The notes under the pieces: model-generated
Told to the model about the DNA's origin: nothing
The model's database searches: none
Seen by the model: the letters and a program-made list of their open reading frames with translations, nothing else
NCBI GenBank assembly: GCA_964538025.1
Contig: CAZICZ010000007.1
Coordinates: 124,001 to 188,000 of the forward strand
Source of the DNA: UBA5078 sp964538025
GTDB lineage: Bacteria > Pseudomonadota > Gammaproteobacteria > Pseudomonadales > Pseudohongiellaceae
Direction: 5' to 3'
Length of the DNA stretch: 64,000 nt
Program-made: the position numbers and the translations under genes
Shown: positions 8,569-17,901 of the stretch, piece by piece
Numbering within the stretch: the stretch's first letter is position 1
Layout of the letters: each line of letters opens with the position of its first letter

Positions 8569-9687
8569 TTACTCGGTCAGCACGAGATTGTCCCGATGGA
8601 TGATCTCCGGCTCTCCGGCATATCCAAGCAGGCTCTCAATCCTGTCGGTGGAACAGCGTAAAAGCTTTTCGACTTCCTTGCTGTCGTAGTTCACCAGACC
8701 ACGGGCAATTTCCACGCCCTGAGTGTCGACACAACTCACCACATCACCGCGCTCAAACCGTCCTTCAGTGGCCACCACGCCGACCGGAAGAAGGCTGCGC
8801 CCTGAATTTTTGAGCACCTGGACCGCCCCTTCATCCAGACTCAGGCGCCCCTTGGACTTCAGCTGCCCGGCCAACCATTGCTTGCGGGCCGCCACGGGCT
8901 GCTTCTCGGGCAACAATAGCGTCCCGATCTCCTCTCCCGCCACCAGGCGCACAAGCACATTGGGTTCGCGGCCGTTAGCGATCAGGGTGCACGCACCCGA
9001 GCGCGCCGCCAGTTTGGCAGCGGAGACCTTGGTAGCCATCCCGCCGCGTCCGAGCAAGCCGCTGCCACCCGCCATGCCAGCAAGAGTGGGGTCCCCCGCC
9101 ATGGCGGTATGTATGACTGGCGCGCTGGGATCCTTGCGTGGGTCGCTCTGATGCAGGCCCTGTTGATCGGTCAGAATGACCAAGGCATCCGCATTGACCA
9201 GATTCGCCACAAGAGCTCCCAGCGTGTCGTTATCCCCAAAACACAACTCCGCCGTCGCAACGGTATCGTTCTCGTTGATCACGGGAATGACCTTCATTGA
9301 GACCAGTGTGGTCAGGGTGCTGCGGGCATTGAGATAGCGCGTGCGATTGGACAGGTCGTCGTGGGTCAGCAGAATTTGCGCCGTGTGCACGCCATAGCGC
9401 GTGAAGAAGCTCTCGTAGGTCTGAATCAGCCCCATCTGACCGACGGCCGCGGCGGCTTGCTGGAGATGGATCTCCTTGGGACGCTTTTTCAATCCAAGTC
9501 GCGCCACCCCTTCAGCGACCGCCCCCGAAGAGACCAGCACCACCTGAATGCCTTGACGCTGCAAGGTCACTAGTTGCTCCACCCACCGGGCGATTGCGTC
9601 GGTGTCGAGTCCTAGACCATTGTTCGTAATGAGCGAGCTGCCAATTTTTACGACCCAGCAGCGTGTCTTGAGCAAGTCTTTGCGCAT
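8569..9687 (-). CDS. proB: Glutamate 5-kinase
   Basis: First enzyme of proline synthesis: phosphorylates the gamma-carboxyl of glutamate. 372 residues with the amino-acid-kinase domain first (VVKIGSSL at 13, VSSGAVAEG near 54, NENDTVAT near 136, GRGGMATK near 215) and a C-terminal PUA domain from about 275. Both domains match the full-length E. coli-type enzyme, which is feedback-inhibited by proline. It is the last gene of the rplU-rpmA-obg-proB order, 34 bp downstream of obg. proA is not in the window. Confidence 0.96.
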   Translation of the reverse strand: MRKDLLKTRCWVVKIGSSLITNNGLGLDTDAIARWVEQLVTLQRQGIQVVLVSSGAVAEGVARLGLKKRPKEIHLQQAAAAVGQMGLIQTYESFFTRYGVHTAQILLTHDDLSNRTRYLNARSTLTTLVSMKVIPVINENDTVATAELCFGDNDTLGALVANLVNADALVILTDQQGLHQSDPRKDPSAPVIHTAMAGDPTLAGMAGGSGLLGRGGMATKVSAAKLAARSGACTLIANGREPNVLVRLVAGEEIGTLLLPEKQPVAARKQWLAGQLKSKGRLSLDEGAVQVLKNSGRSLLPVGVVATEGRFERGDVVSCVDTQGVEIARGLVNYDSKEVEKLLRCSTDRIESLLGYAGEPEIIHRDNLVLTE

Positions 9688-9721
9688 GGTGTGTGGTTAC
9701 TCGCGATACCCGAGCCGGGCC

Positions 9722-10891
9722 TCAGTAATCGTCGTCCTCAAAGTCATCGTAGTCCTCAAGGGCATCCTGCATGGCACGCCGCGCGGCCTTGCTCTTCTCG
9801 ATGCTCTTGCGAATCTCGTATTCCATATCCCGATCGAATTCAGCCTGCACTTCCTGGTAGTCAGGATCATCCCGCAGGCGTTCGCGGTGGCTCTCCACCG
9901 AGGCCATGATTTCCTGGCACAGGATCGGACAGCCCTCGCCACTGATGGCCGCGACCTCAAAAATTCTGCCCTTCCAGCGCAAGCCTTTCTTGATGCGGGC
10001 CACTAGGGCGGCGCGTTCGTCTTCCGGCACCAGGTCGCATTTGTTCAAGACCAGCCAGCGCTCCTTGCGCGCCATGGTAGGGCTGAATTTTTCGAGTTCA
10101 TCGACGATCTTTCGGGCATGCTCCACCGGATCAGAACCATCCGGCGGCACGACATCCAGCAGATGCAGCAAAAGGCGCGTGCGAGACAGATGTTTCAGAA
10201 AACGAAACCCGAGTCCGGCACCCTCGGAGGCCCCCTCTATTACACCGGGGATGTCCGCCATGACGAAGCTGCGCTCCATGCCCACCCGGACAACACCGAG
10301 ATTCGGCACAAGTGTCGTAAAGGGATAATCCGCTACTTTGGGGCGCGCGGATGATACGGCGCGAATGAGCGTCGACTTGCCAGCATTGGGCATGCCCAGC
10401 AGGCCGACATCCGCGAGCACCTTCAACTGCAGCTGCAATGTGCGGAATTCACCCGGCGTCCCGTTGGTCGTCTTGGTAGGCGTTCGATTGGTACTGGACT
10501 TGAATCGCGTGTTGCCCAGACCGTGGATGCCACCCTTAGCGACCAGCACCTTCATGCCATCCTCGGAAATATCGGCGATTAATTCCTCAGTGTCCGCATC
10601 CACCACGCTGGTCCCCACCGGGACGCGCACGACGAGGTCTTCCCCGCTACGCCCAGTGCAGTTTTTGCTCATGCCGCCCTGCCCGGACTGTGCGCGATAC
10701 TGAGGCTGGAAACGAAAATCCACGAGGGTATTAAGTCCACTGTCGCCCAGCAGAAACACACTGCCGCCATCGCCGCCGTCGCCTCCGTTAGGGCCGCCCT
10801 TGGCAATGAATTTTTCACGGCGAAAGCTCATGCACCCGTTGCCACCCTTACCGGCTTCGACTGTGATCTCTGCTTCATCTACGAATTTCAT
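9722..10891 (-). CDS. obg: Ribosome-assembly GTPase Obg/CgtA
   Basis: Essential GTPase acting in 50S subunit maturation and the stringent response. 389 residues: the Gly-rich Obg fold at 1-158 (KGGPNGGDGGDGG at 31), then the G domain with P-loop GMPNAGKST at 166-174, switch II DIPGVIEGASEGAGLG, and NKCDLV for guanine recognition. The C-terminal tail is strongly acidic (EDYDDFEDDDY), usual in proteobacterial Obg. The frame is open for 28 more residues, but these are not Obg-like, and MKFVDEA at 10891 is the standard start. A terminator separates it from rpmA, so expression relative to the ribosomal genes is probably attenuated. Confidence 0.96.
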   Translation of the reverse strand: MKFVDEAEITVEAGKGGNGCMSFRREKFIAKGGPNGGDGGDGGSVFLLGDSGLNTLVDFRFQPQYRAQSGQGGMSKNCTGRSGEDLVVRVPVGTSVVDADTEELIADISEDGMKVLVAKGGIHGLGNTRFKSSTNRTPTKTTNGTPGEFRTLQLQLKVLADVGLLGMPNAGKSTLIRAVSSARPKVADYPFTTLVPNLGVVRVGMERSFVMADIPGVIEGASEGAGLGFRFLKHLSRTRLLLHLLDVVPPDGSDPVEHARKIVDELEKFSPTMARKERWLVLNKCDLVPEDERAALVARIKKGLRWKGRIFEVAAISGEGCPILCQEIMASVESHRERLRDDPDYQEVQAEFDRDMEYEIRKSIEKSKAARRAMQDALEDYDDFEDDDY

Positions 10892-10959
10892 GTTGTTCAC
10901 CCAATGGCAGAGAAGCGCTTTCTCTGCACTCGCCTCGCGGCAGGGAAATATTCCCATAT

Positions 10960-10986
10960 AAAAAAGCCCCGTCACAGGACGAGGCT
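10960..10986 (-). terminator. Intrinsic terminator after rpmA
   Basis: On the minus strand AGCCTCGTC pairs with GACGGGGCT (one G-U), followed by a run of Ts. It lies between rpmA and obg, so obg-proB transcription is either readthrough or from a promoter near 10,900-10,950. Confidence 0.75.
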
Positions 10987-11042
10987 CTTCTTTACATCCG
11001 GCGGCCTGCTGGCCATTCGCCGGATGGCATCAGGGCACGCGA

Positions 11043-11300
11043 TTACGCAGGGACAATACTGATGTATTTTCTGCTTTTCGGGCCTTTCACTTCGAACTTG
11101 ACGGTGCCGTCAACGGTGGCGAAGATCGTGTGATCTTTGCCCAGACCGGCGTTCACACCGGGATGGAAATGCGTGCCGCGCTGACGCACGATGATGTTGC
11201 CCGCAAGCACACTCTCGCCACCAAATCGCTTGACACCCAGACGTTTCGATTGGGAATCGCGCCCGTTACTGGTACTACCACCTGCTTTTTTATGAGCCAT
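11043..11300 (-). CDS. rpmA: 50S ribosomal protein L27
   Basis: L27 lies near the peptidyl-transferase centre of the large subunit. 85 residues starting MAHKKAGGSTSNGRDSQSKR, with GGESVLAGNIIVRQRGT following; full length and without the cleavable N-terminal extension seen in Firmicutes. It is 30 bp downstream of rplU and shares its promoter. Confidence 0.98.
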   Translation of the reverse strand: MAHKKAGGSTSNGRDSQSKRLGVKRFGGESVLAGNIIVRQRGTHFHPGVNAGLGKDHTIFATVDGTVKFEVKGPKSRKYISIVPA

Positions 11301-11330
11301 GTTATTTCTCCTGCCAGCTTGCGCCCGACC

Positions 11331-11642
11331 TTAACCTGAAATGCCTGTGATTCTGACTTCGGTAAACCACTGTCTGTGGCCCTGGTGCTTCAAATGGTGC
11401 TTACGACGACGGAACTTCAGAATTGTCACTTTCTTGGCGCGACCCTGAGAGACCACTTCGGCGGTTACTTTGCTGCCCGCCACGTAGGGAGCACCGATCT
11501 TCACGGATTCGCCTTCGCCCACCATCAGCACTTTGTCAAAGCTGACTTCTTCACCTGTGGCAGCTTCCAGTTTCTCGAGCTTGAGGACTTCGCCCTCAAC
11601 CACTCGGTGTTGTTTGCCACCACTTTCGATTACCGCGTACAT
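11331..11642 (-). CDS. rplU: 50S ribosomal protein L21
   Basis: 103-residue L21, beginning MYAVIESGGKQHRV and ending with the conserved basic segment FRRRKHHLKHQGHRQ. It binds 23S rRNA in the large subunit. First gene of the rplU-rpmA pair; a well-formed promoter lies 121 bp upstream. Confidence 0.98.
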   Translation of the reverse strand: MYAVIESGGKQHRVVEGEVLKLEKLEAATGEEVSFDKVLMVGEGESVKIGAPYVAGSKVTAEVVSQGRAKKVTILKFRRRKHHLKHQGHRQWFTEVRITGISG

Positions 11643-11762
11643 ATCTCACTCCAGAATGGGCATAGGTTCATGTTCGGTCGGCACTGCGGGTGAACACTCT
11701 GTCACCTCGGATGAAAGGGGTCTCGCCCACGCGTCATCCCAGCAGTCCCTATAGGGGCGGGT

Positions 11763-11791
11763 ATTTTACGGGAACACGCCGGCAGCCGCAA
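11763..11791 (-). promoter_or_regulatory. Candidate sigma-70 promoter of rplU-rpmA
   Basis: Minus strand TTGCGG (11786-11791), 17-bp spacer, TAAAAT (11763-11768), 121 bp before the rplU start. Confidence 0.65.
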
Positions 11792-11860
11792 GCCTGATGA
11801 GGAGAAAATATCTTGTGTTTCGCACACATGCAGCCGGCGCCTCCAAGACCCCCGCCCTTC

Positions 11861-11889
11861 TTGACAGTCACTGCCTTCGCCCCTAGCAT
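11861..11889 (+). promoter_or_regulatory. Candidate sigma-70 promoter of ispB
   Basis: TTGACA (11861-11866), 17-bp spacer, TAGCAT (11884-11889). Perfect -35, 4/6 -10. It implies a leader of about 185 nt. Confidence 0.5.
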
Positions 11890-12081
11890 GCAGGCTCGTT
11901 TTTACCATGCACATCTTGAGCAAACTCGCGATTTCCCGGGATTTCGGGGAAATCCGAAGTAGATTCTCCAGGAAATCCCATGCGTCTCCTTATTGAGCCG
12001 CTTCCTGTTACGACGTGCTGACAATCCAAGCCTTCGAAAATATCAGCCGTCCCTACTCAGCAGGACCGCACACGGTAAGCC

Positions 12082-13071
12082 ATGTACAAAGAGATCCGCG
12101 CCGTCGTGTCGGCAGACTTCGATGCCGTCAACCAGTTCATCGTTGACCAACTCTACTCGGACGTCGCCCTCGTCGAGAGCATCGGCCACTACATCATTGA
12201 CGCAGGCGGAAAACGCATGCGCCCGGTCCTGGTCCTTCTCAGCGCCCGCAGTTGCGCCTACGAGGGAACCCAGCATATCGATCTCGCCTCCGTCATCGAA
12301 TTCATCCACACCGCGACACTCCTCCACGATGACGTGGTCGACATGTCAACCATGCGGCGCGGTCGCCCCACGGCCAACGAGCAATGGAGCAATCCCTCGA
12401 GTGTGCTGGTCGGTGATTTCATCTACTCGCGCGCCTTCCAGGTTCTTGTGTCCATCGGCAGCATGGACATCATGCGCATTATTGCGGACACCACCAACCG
12501 CATCGCCGAAGGGGAAGTCCTGCAGCTGATCCACAAGAACAACAGTGCGGCGACCGAAGAGAGTTACATGAATGTTATCCGTCACAAAACGGCCATTCTG
12601 TTTCAGGCGGCAGCCCATTGCGGCGCCATTCTCGCAGGCGCTTCGCCAGAGCATACGCAGAACCTGAGCCATTTCGGCATGCAAGTGGGCATGGCATTCC
12701 AGCTGATCGACGATGTGCTGGACTACGAGGGTGACGCCACCGCGATGGGCAAAAATATCGGTGATGATCTTGCCGAGGGAAAGCCGACCCTGCCTCTGAT
12801 TCACGCGATGAAGCATGGCACGGCAGAAGAATCTGCCCTGCTCAAACGCTGCATTGAAACCGCGTCGAAGGAGGCCAAACAGGCGCTGGATTCCCGCACC
12901 ATGAATGAGGTAATAGCCATCATTCAACGCAATGGCAGCCTGGAATACACGCGCAGACTCGCCGTGGAAGCCTCTGAAAAGGCGTTGCAGGCGCTGGTGA
13001 CGCTGCCCCCCTCCCCCTATCGACGTGCACTGGAAGACATGGCGCGATTTGCCGTGCAGCGCAGCGCTTAA
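12082..13071 (+). CDS. ispB: All-trans polyprenyl (octaprenyl) diphosphate synthase
   Basis: Makes the ubiquinone side chain by successive condensation of isopentenyl diphosphate. 329 residues; both aspartate-rich Mg-binding motifs are present, DDVVD at 83-87 followed by RRGRP, and DDVLD at 210-214, with GGKRMRP at 42-48 upstream. Small residues before the first motif are consistent with a long-chain product; whether C40 or another length cannot be read. Divergent to rplU as in E. coli and Pseudomonas. Its stop overlaps that of the convergent monooxygenase gene. Confidence 0.95.
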   Translation: MYKEIRAVVSADFDAVNQFIVDQLYSDVALVESIGHYIIDAGGKRMRPVLVLLSARSCAYEGTQHIDLASVIEFIHTATLLHDDVVDMSTMRRGRPTANEQWSNPSSVLVGDFIYSRAFQVLVSIGSMDIMRIIADTTNRIAEGEVLQLIHKNNSAATEESYMNVIRHKTAILFQAAAHCGAILAGASPEHTQNLSHFGMQVGMAFQLIDDVLDYEGDATAMGKNIGDDLAEGKPTLPLIHAMKHGTAEESALLKRCIETASKEAKQALDSRTMNEVIAIIQRNGSLEYTRRLAVEASEKALQALVTLPPSPYRRALEDMARFAVQRSA

Positions 13072-14096
13072 ACCGTCTCATTCTCGTCGGGTGACAAGCC
13101 AAACTCCTGTGCCAACAGCGCATAGCTTTGCAGGCGCTGGGAAAAGTCATGGCAATTGGACAAGATCACCAGTTCCTGTGTGTCATGACGCCGCGCAAGG
13201 TCCCGTAACTGGGTACCGACCTGTGCTGGCGTTCCACAGAGGGCGTGCTGACGCCGCCGGGCGATCAGCTGCTTTTCATCTTCCGTCAGTACGGTTGCCC
13301 GGGCTTCTTCAATCGAAGGCAAAGGTCCTGGCTCGCCTCTTTCCAGACCCAGCCGCCAGATATCCCGCGTCAAGCCCAATGCCTGCGCCTCTTCTTCGGT
13401 CGGCGCACACAGCACAAAGACGGCCACATTGACTTGAGGTGCCGCCAGTGTCGCCGAGGGCCGGAAATGGGCACGATAGATCTCTGCCAAAGTGTGACTC
13501 TCTTTGGGATTCAGAAAATGGGCAATGGAATACCGCATGCCCAATTCCGCGGCGTACAACGCACTTTGTTCACTGGAACCCAGTAACCAGAACTCGGGCA
13601 CTGCGTCAGTGCGAGGGCTGGCCTTCACGCGCCGGAATGCCGATGTCGCCGCCGGCTCTCCTAAGACAAAAGCCATCAGATCCATCAGCTTGCTACGAAA
13701 ATACTCCACCCCGATGGGAGATCCGTAGGCCAGGGCAGCCGCCGTGGGCGAATCACTGCCCGGAGCTCTCCCTAGGCCGAGATCAATCCGGTGTGGGTAC
13801 AGAGCCTGCAACAGCAGGAAATTCTCGGCTACTTTGTAGGGGCTGTAGTGCGAGAGCATGACGCCGCCGGAGCCCAGCCGGATGCGGCGGGTATGGGCAC
13901 CGATACGCGCCAGCAACACTTCCGGTGAACAGCCGGCGAAGCTGGCGGAACCGTGATGTTCCGCCACCCAGAACCGTGTGTAGCCCAGAGATTCGGTGTA
14001 TTGCGCAAGTCTGAGTGTCTCGTCCAGCGCCTCACTCGCGCTTCCCCCACTGCGAATGGGGGATTGGTCGAGAACACTCAGTGTCAGGGACGCCAT
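13068..14096 (-). CDS. LLM-class flavin-dependent oxidoreductase
   Basis: A 342-residue TIM-barrel flavoprotein of the bacterial luciferase-like family, the YhbW/MsnO8 type. The N-terminal SVLDQSPIRSGGSA, the RFWVAEHHGSASFAGCSPEVL segment and the LGSGGVMLSHYSPYKVAE motif are typical. It would use FMN (usually supplied reduced) to oxidise an unknown small substrate. No partner reductase gene is next to it. It converges on ispB with a 4-bp overlap and may be co-transcribed with the upstream DUF4399 gene, only 2 bp away. Confidence 0.88.
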   Translation of the reverse strand: MASLTLSVLDQSPIRSGGSASEALDETLRLAQYTESLGYTRFWVAEHHGSASFAGCSPEVLLARIGAHTRRIRLGSGGVMLSHYSPYKVAENFLLLQALYPHRIDLGLGRAPGSDSPTAAALAYGSPIGVEYFRSKLMDLMAFVLGEPAATSAFRRVKASPRTDAVPEFWLLGSSEQSALYAAELGMRYSIAHFLNPKESHTLAEIYRAHFRPSATLAAPQVNVAVFVLCAPTEEEAQALGLTRDIWRLGLERGEPGPLPSIEEARATVLTEDEKQLIARRRQHALCGTPAQVGTQLRDLARRHDTQELVILSNCHDFSQRLQSYALLAQEFGLSPDENETV

Positions 14097-14098
14097 GC

Positions 14099-14530
14099 TT
14101 ACTGAACGGTGATGGTGATCTTTTCAGAAACCACAGGCGGGTTGTGCGGGATATGCAGGTGGTCGCCCAGAATCAGTTGCAGCGTGTGCTGCCCGGGCGT
14201 CAATGTCAGGGTTGTCTGTGTCTGACCGCCCCCAAAATGCGTTACAGCAGTGCCGAGCGGCATATTCATGTCAGGCATCGCGGCGCCATCGACGAGCAAG
14301 TGATGGTGTCCGGTATTGTTGGCCTGTACCCCTGCCGGTGCCACCCCCATTCCCTGCAGACCAAACACGACGGTAAAGGTGGTGGGAACGGTCGCGCCAT
14401 TGACGGGCGAAACGATATAGGCCATCGCCCCTTCCGGGGCCGCCGTTTTCTCCGGCTGTTGGGCAAGGGCCCAGGAAGAGCAGGCCAACAGAGTGCTCAT
14501 GCCCGCAATTTTAAAAAAGGTCTTTCCCAT
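14099..14530 (-). CDS. Exported DUF4399 protein
   Basis: A 143-residue periplasmic protein. Residues 1-23 are a signal peptide ending SSWALA-Q. The rest matches the DUF4399 pattern: SPVNGATVPTTFTVVFGLQGMGVAPAG, then NTGHHHLLVD and GQHTLQLILGDHLHIPH. The clustered His residues (HHH near 80, H-x-HIPH near the end) could bind metal, but the family has no proven function. Ends 2 bp before the flavin oxidoreductase start, so the two are likely one transcript. Confidence 0.8.
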   Translation of the reverse strand: MGKTFFKIAGMSTLLACSSWALAQQPEKTAAPEGAMAYIVSPVNGATVPTTFTVVFGLQGMGVAPAGVQANNTGHHHLLVDGAAMPDMNMPLGTAVTHFGGGQTQTTLTLTPGQHTLQLILGDHLHIPHNPPVVSEKITITVQ

Positions 14531-14749
14531 GATGAAGCTCCAAATCGTCGTCGAATAGTAAAAATGGCGTCAGGTTTGACCTGATCTCTGACCGGAAAAT
14601 CATTGCGCCTTGTTCAGGGTCAATGTCTTTCGCGGCACGAGGGGCATTTTGCGCGAAAGGCCCGCGGATAGCCAGCGGCGAACTCTCCCGACATGCTGGC
14701 AGATTGGAGAGTGAGGTGATATAAGCTGCCCCAAGGGTTGCGGCAGGGA

Positions 14750-16693
14750 ATGACCGCAACGACCCGCACAATAACGATGAAAAAGGGGGATCGCCTCACC
14801 GTGTTTGACTTCAGCAACTCACCCGTAGACTCACCTTTGCTGGAAACACTTGCCGATGTGGAAGCCTTTGAAAAAACACCGCTCGCGCAACAATTTCCTC
14901 ATACCAACAGCTACGCTCTGATTCAGCAAAGTGCCCGCCGTTTCGGGGATGAACATGCACTGGAATTTCTGTTGACCGGGAAGACTGATGAAGCCCCGCA
15001 AAGCCTCAGCTTTCGCGAACTCGCTGAGCGCATTACCCAAACTGCCAATCTTTTGCATTCGCTCGGAATCCGCGAGGGCAAGTCGGTGTCCATTCTTCTG
15101 CCCATCATGCCCCAAAGCCACACAGCGATTTGGGGCGCGCAGAGTGCCGGTATTGCAAACCCCATCAACCCGATGCTGGAAGCGGACCCGATTGCCGACA
15201 TCATTGAGGCAGCAGAATCCGAGGTCATCATCTGTCTGGCACCTTCTCCCCACAGCGATCTGTGGGCCAAGTTGCAACGCATCATGCATCGCTTACCGCG
15301 CGTCCACACGGTCCTGGCAGTCACGCACGCGCCATTCACGCAAGGCATACCGGACATTCCAGATCACCCTCACATCGTCGTGCTGGACTACGGCACTGCC
15401 ATCGGCTCTCACCCGGCAGACAGGCTAGTGAGCCAGCGAGAATTCACCGGCGATCAGATCGCTGCCTATTTTCATACCGGCGGCACGACGGGCCATCCCA
15501 AGCTGGCGAAACTGACGCAGGGCAATATGGCGTTCCTTGGGCAATTGATGCAGGTGTATACCGCCCACATGCCCCGCCATACCGTGCTCTGCGGCTTGCC
15601 TTTGTTCCATATCTACGGCGTGATCATTCAGGGAATCGCCGCCTTCAGCGTAGGCTATCGTGTGTTGCTGCTGACACCAGCGGGCTTTCGATCACAGGAA
15701 GGCATGAATAATTTCTGGCATCACATCGAACGCTTTCAGGTGCGCAGTTTCTCAACCGTGCCGACCGTGCTCATGGCACTGTCACAGATACCTGTAGGTG
15801 ACGCGGATATCAGCAGCCTGACCAACATCAATTCTGGTGCGGCACCCTTGTCTCCCAGTTTTGAACAGAGTTTTGAAAAACGCTTCCATGTGGAAATCTC
15901 CAACGGCTATGGCATGACCGAAACCACGGCGCTGATTTCCCGTGCCCCCTTGCAACAACCCCCGGGGAGCGTCGGCATGCGCCTCCCCTATTCCGCTATT
16001 CGCATTGTCCATCTGAGCGAGGGAGCGGTCAGCAAAGACTGTGCTTTGGGAGAAAGTGGTGTGATTCTTGTCAAAGGCCCACAGGTCTTCTGTGGTTACA
16101 AGGCAGCAAGTGACAATGCAAAAGCATGGGTGGAAGACGGCTGGTTCAATACAGGCGATCTGGGCTATTGCGACGCCGAAGGCTTCCTCTATCTTTCTGG
16201 CCGCGCGAAAGACCTGATCATCCGTGGTGGACACAATATCGATCCTGCCATTATCGAAGAGTGCCTTAGTGCACATCCCGACGTGGTCAGTTGTATTGCG
16301 GTGGGAATGCCAGACCCGTATGCCGGTGAATTGCCGATGGCCTTTGTGGTCCTTAAACCCGGTAGCGAATGTACGCCCTCCTCGCTGCTCAGTTATGCGC
16401 AAACCCACATAGCAGAGCGAGCAGCCATTCCAAAACGCATCGAGATCATTCCCGCCATGCCTCTGACAGCCGTCGGCAAAATATTCCGACCGCAACTGCG
16501 CTTGCAGGTCACGGAACTGATGTTGCGGGATCTGTTCTTGCAGGCTGCTCTTGATGCCCATGTGGCCGGACGGCTGGACAAACAGAAGGGAATGCTGATC
16601 ACTGTCAGGCTGGCGAAAGCCAGCGATCTCGAGGCTGCCAAACGACTCGTCGAAGCCTTGTCGATTCCTCTGGAGTTTGCACTCCCCGCCTAA
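14750..16693 (+). CDS. Acyl-CoA synthetase (AMP-forming)
   Basis: A large adenylate-forming ligase (about 647 residues) that would activate a fatty or other carboxylic acid to acyl-AMP and then acyl-CoA. Motifs in order: P-loop-like YFHTGGTTGHPK, the A5 motif NGYGMTETTA, A7 WFNTGDLG, A8 hinge GRAKDLIIRGGHNI, and the C-terminal lysine region LTAVGKIFRP. Starts are ambiguous: TTG 14738, ATG 14750 and ATG 14777 are in frame and none has an ideal Shine-Dalgarno; I chose 14750. The last 55 residues extend beyond the usual family end. Stop overlaps that of the convergent lipoprotein gene by 4 bp. Confidence 0.88.
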   Translation: MTATTRTITMKKGDRLTVFDFSNSPVDSPLLETLADVEAFEKTPLAQQFPHTNSYALIQQSARRFGDEHALEFLLTGKTDEAPQSLSFRELAERITQTANLLHSLGIREGKSVSILLPIMPQSHTAIWGAQSAGIANPINPMLEADPIADIIEAAESEVIICLAPSPHSDLWAKLQRIMHRLPRVHTVLAVTHAPFTQGIPDIPDHPHIVVLDYGTAIGSHPADRLVSQREFTGDQIAAYFHTGGTTGHPKLAKLTQGNMAFLGQLMQVYTAHMPRHTVLCGLPLFHIYGVIIQGIAAFSVGYRVLLLTPAGFRSQEGMNNFWHHIERFQVRSFSTVPTVLMALSQIPVGDADISSLTNINSGAAPLSPSFEQSFEKRFHVEISNGYGMTETTALISRAPLQQPPGSVGMRLPYSAIRIVHLSEGAVSKDCALGESGVILVKGPQVFCGYKAASDNAKAWVEDGWFNTGDLGYCDAEGFLYLSGRAKDLIIRGGHNIDPAIIEECLSAHPDVVSCIAVGMPDPYAGELPMAFVVLKPGSECTPSSLLSYAQTHIAERAAIPKRIEIIPAMPLTAVGKIFRPQLRLQVTELMLRDLFLQAALDAHVAGRLDKQKGMLITVRLAKASDLEAAKRLVEALSIPLEFALPA

Positions 16694-17901
16694 CGGCTGC
16701 GGGTAGGCGAGGCCCACACGCTAAAGCCGGCACTGGAGGAGCGCAGAATACTTTTCTCGTCGACGATGCGGATTTTCTGGCGACTGGGCAGGTAGATATC
16801 GCCCATCGCCAGCACGATGACCCGTGCAGTATCGACCATCTGTTGTGCCTCTTCCGGCAGTCCCAGCTGTTCGTAGGTTTTGCCAAGGGCGAGGTAAAAA
16901 TCAGGTTCGGAATCCTTTCGCTTGATGGCGCGACGATAATGATCACGCGCCGCCTCAAAGAGACCCTCGTTGTACGCGATATTGCCTTGCGTGTAATGGA
17001 AATACGGATTGCTGTCGTTGAAGCGCTCGATCGCCTTGCCGTAGCGCTGCGCGGTCTCGTAGTCGCCCTGCGTATTGTAATACTTCACCAGATTGTTGAT
17101 CGCCGTGGCATTGGTGCGGTCGAGCGTATAGGCCTTGCGATAGGCATATTCGGCGATGTCTTTGTCGCCCAGCCGGCTGTAACTGGTGCCGATATTATTC
17201 CAGGCAATGGACAGCGACGGGTCCAGGAAAAGCGCATTTTTGAAATAGAGTACCGAGCGGTCGTATTCCCCGGAAATCAGACTCTCCACGCCGAGATTAT
17301 TGAAAAACAGGGCACGCGCCTCCTGATCTTCAATGCTGCGGGCGGTCAGTTGCTGGAGCGTTATCTCCGGCGTGAAATCCACGACGTACAGCAGATTGCC
17401 ATTGAAGCGTCCGATGGCATTGATGTGCTGGCTCAACACGAGCATTTCTCCGCGCAAATCCCAGCTCGGACGCACCTTGACTGTCTGGAATCTGGCATCG
17501 ATGCCATAGCGTCTGGCCACGGCGATATACAGATTGACGACAGAGAGGCAATTGCCCTGTCGGTCCTGAAACGTTTCTAGTGCCGTTCTGGTTTTCTGGT
17601 CTTCGTATTCGATGTTCAGAAAATCGGGACCAAAAAGCAGATTCTGCAGCTGATCGATAATCTGCATTTCGGTGCTGCGATCCAGCACGTGGGCATCCAG
17701 ATAGTCGATGATGGACTGATCCAGTGCCATCGGATCAATCTCGGGGAACATGTCGCGCTGCTGGTCCAGAATCCGGCCTTCAAACTCGCTCTCGTCCGCA
17801 AAATTCATGTCAACCCGGATAATCGAGCAGGCGCTGATCATCACACTGCCGACGAGCAGAAGCAGAAATTGTAATCCTCTGAATGCGAAGTGGCGTGTCA
17901 T
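16690..17901 (-). CDS. Lipoprotein with transglutaminase-like domain and TPR repeats
   Basis: A 403-residue lipoprotein: hydrophobic N-terminus followed by lipobox SVMISAC, lipidated Cys near residue 25. The middle carries a transglutaminase/cysteine-protease-like core with the Cys in DRQGNCLS followed by VVNLYIAVARRYGIDARF, and the C-terminal half holds at least four TPR units (for example WNNIGTSYSRLGDKDIAEYAYRKAY). It would sit on the periplasmic face of a membrane. Start ATG 17901 shares one base with the preceding stop (TGATG), so it is translationally coupled to the upstream gene. Last gene of a three-gene operon; the biological role is unknown. Confidence 0.8.
   Translation of the reverse strand: MTRHFAFRGLQFLLLLVGSVMISACSIIRVDMNFADESEFEGRILDQQRDMFPEIDPMALDQSIIDYLDAHVLDRSTEMQIIDQLQNLLFGPDFLNIEYEDQKTRTALETFQDRQGNCLSVVNLYIAVARRYGIDARFQTVKVRPSWDLRGEMLVLSQHINAIGRFNGNLLYVVDFTPEITLQQLTARSIEDQEARALFFNNLGVESLISGEYDRSVLYFKNALFLDPSLSIAWNNIGTSYSRLGDKDIAEYAYRKAYTLDRTNATAINNLVKYYNTQGDYETAQRYGKAIERFNDSNPYFHYTQGNIAYNEGLFEAARDHYRRAIKRKDSEPDFYLALGKTYEQLGLPEEAQQMVDTARVIVLAMGDIYLPSRQKIRIVDEKSILRSSSAGFSVWASPTRSR

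Larger units (their letters stand above)
11643..12081. other. Divergent intergenic region rplU / ispB
   Basis: A 439-bp gene-free stretch between the ribosomal genes and ispB. It holds one good promoter for each direction (11763-11791 minus, 11861-11889 plus). I see no convincing RNA gene or coding frame in the remainder (11890-12081), which is an unusually long leader for ispB. Confidence 0.6.
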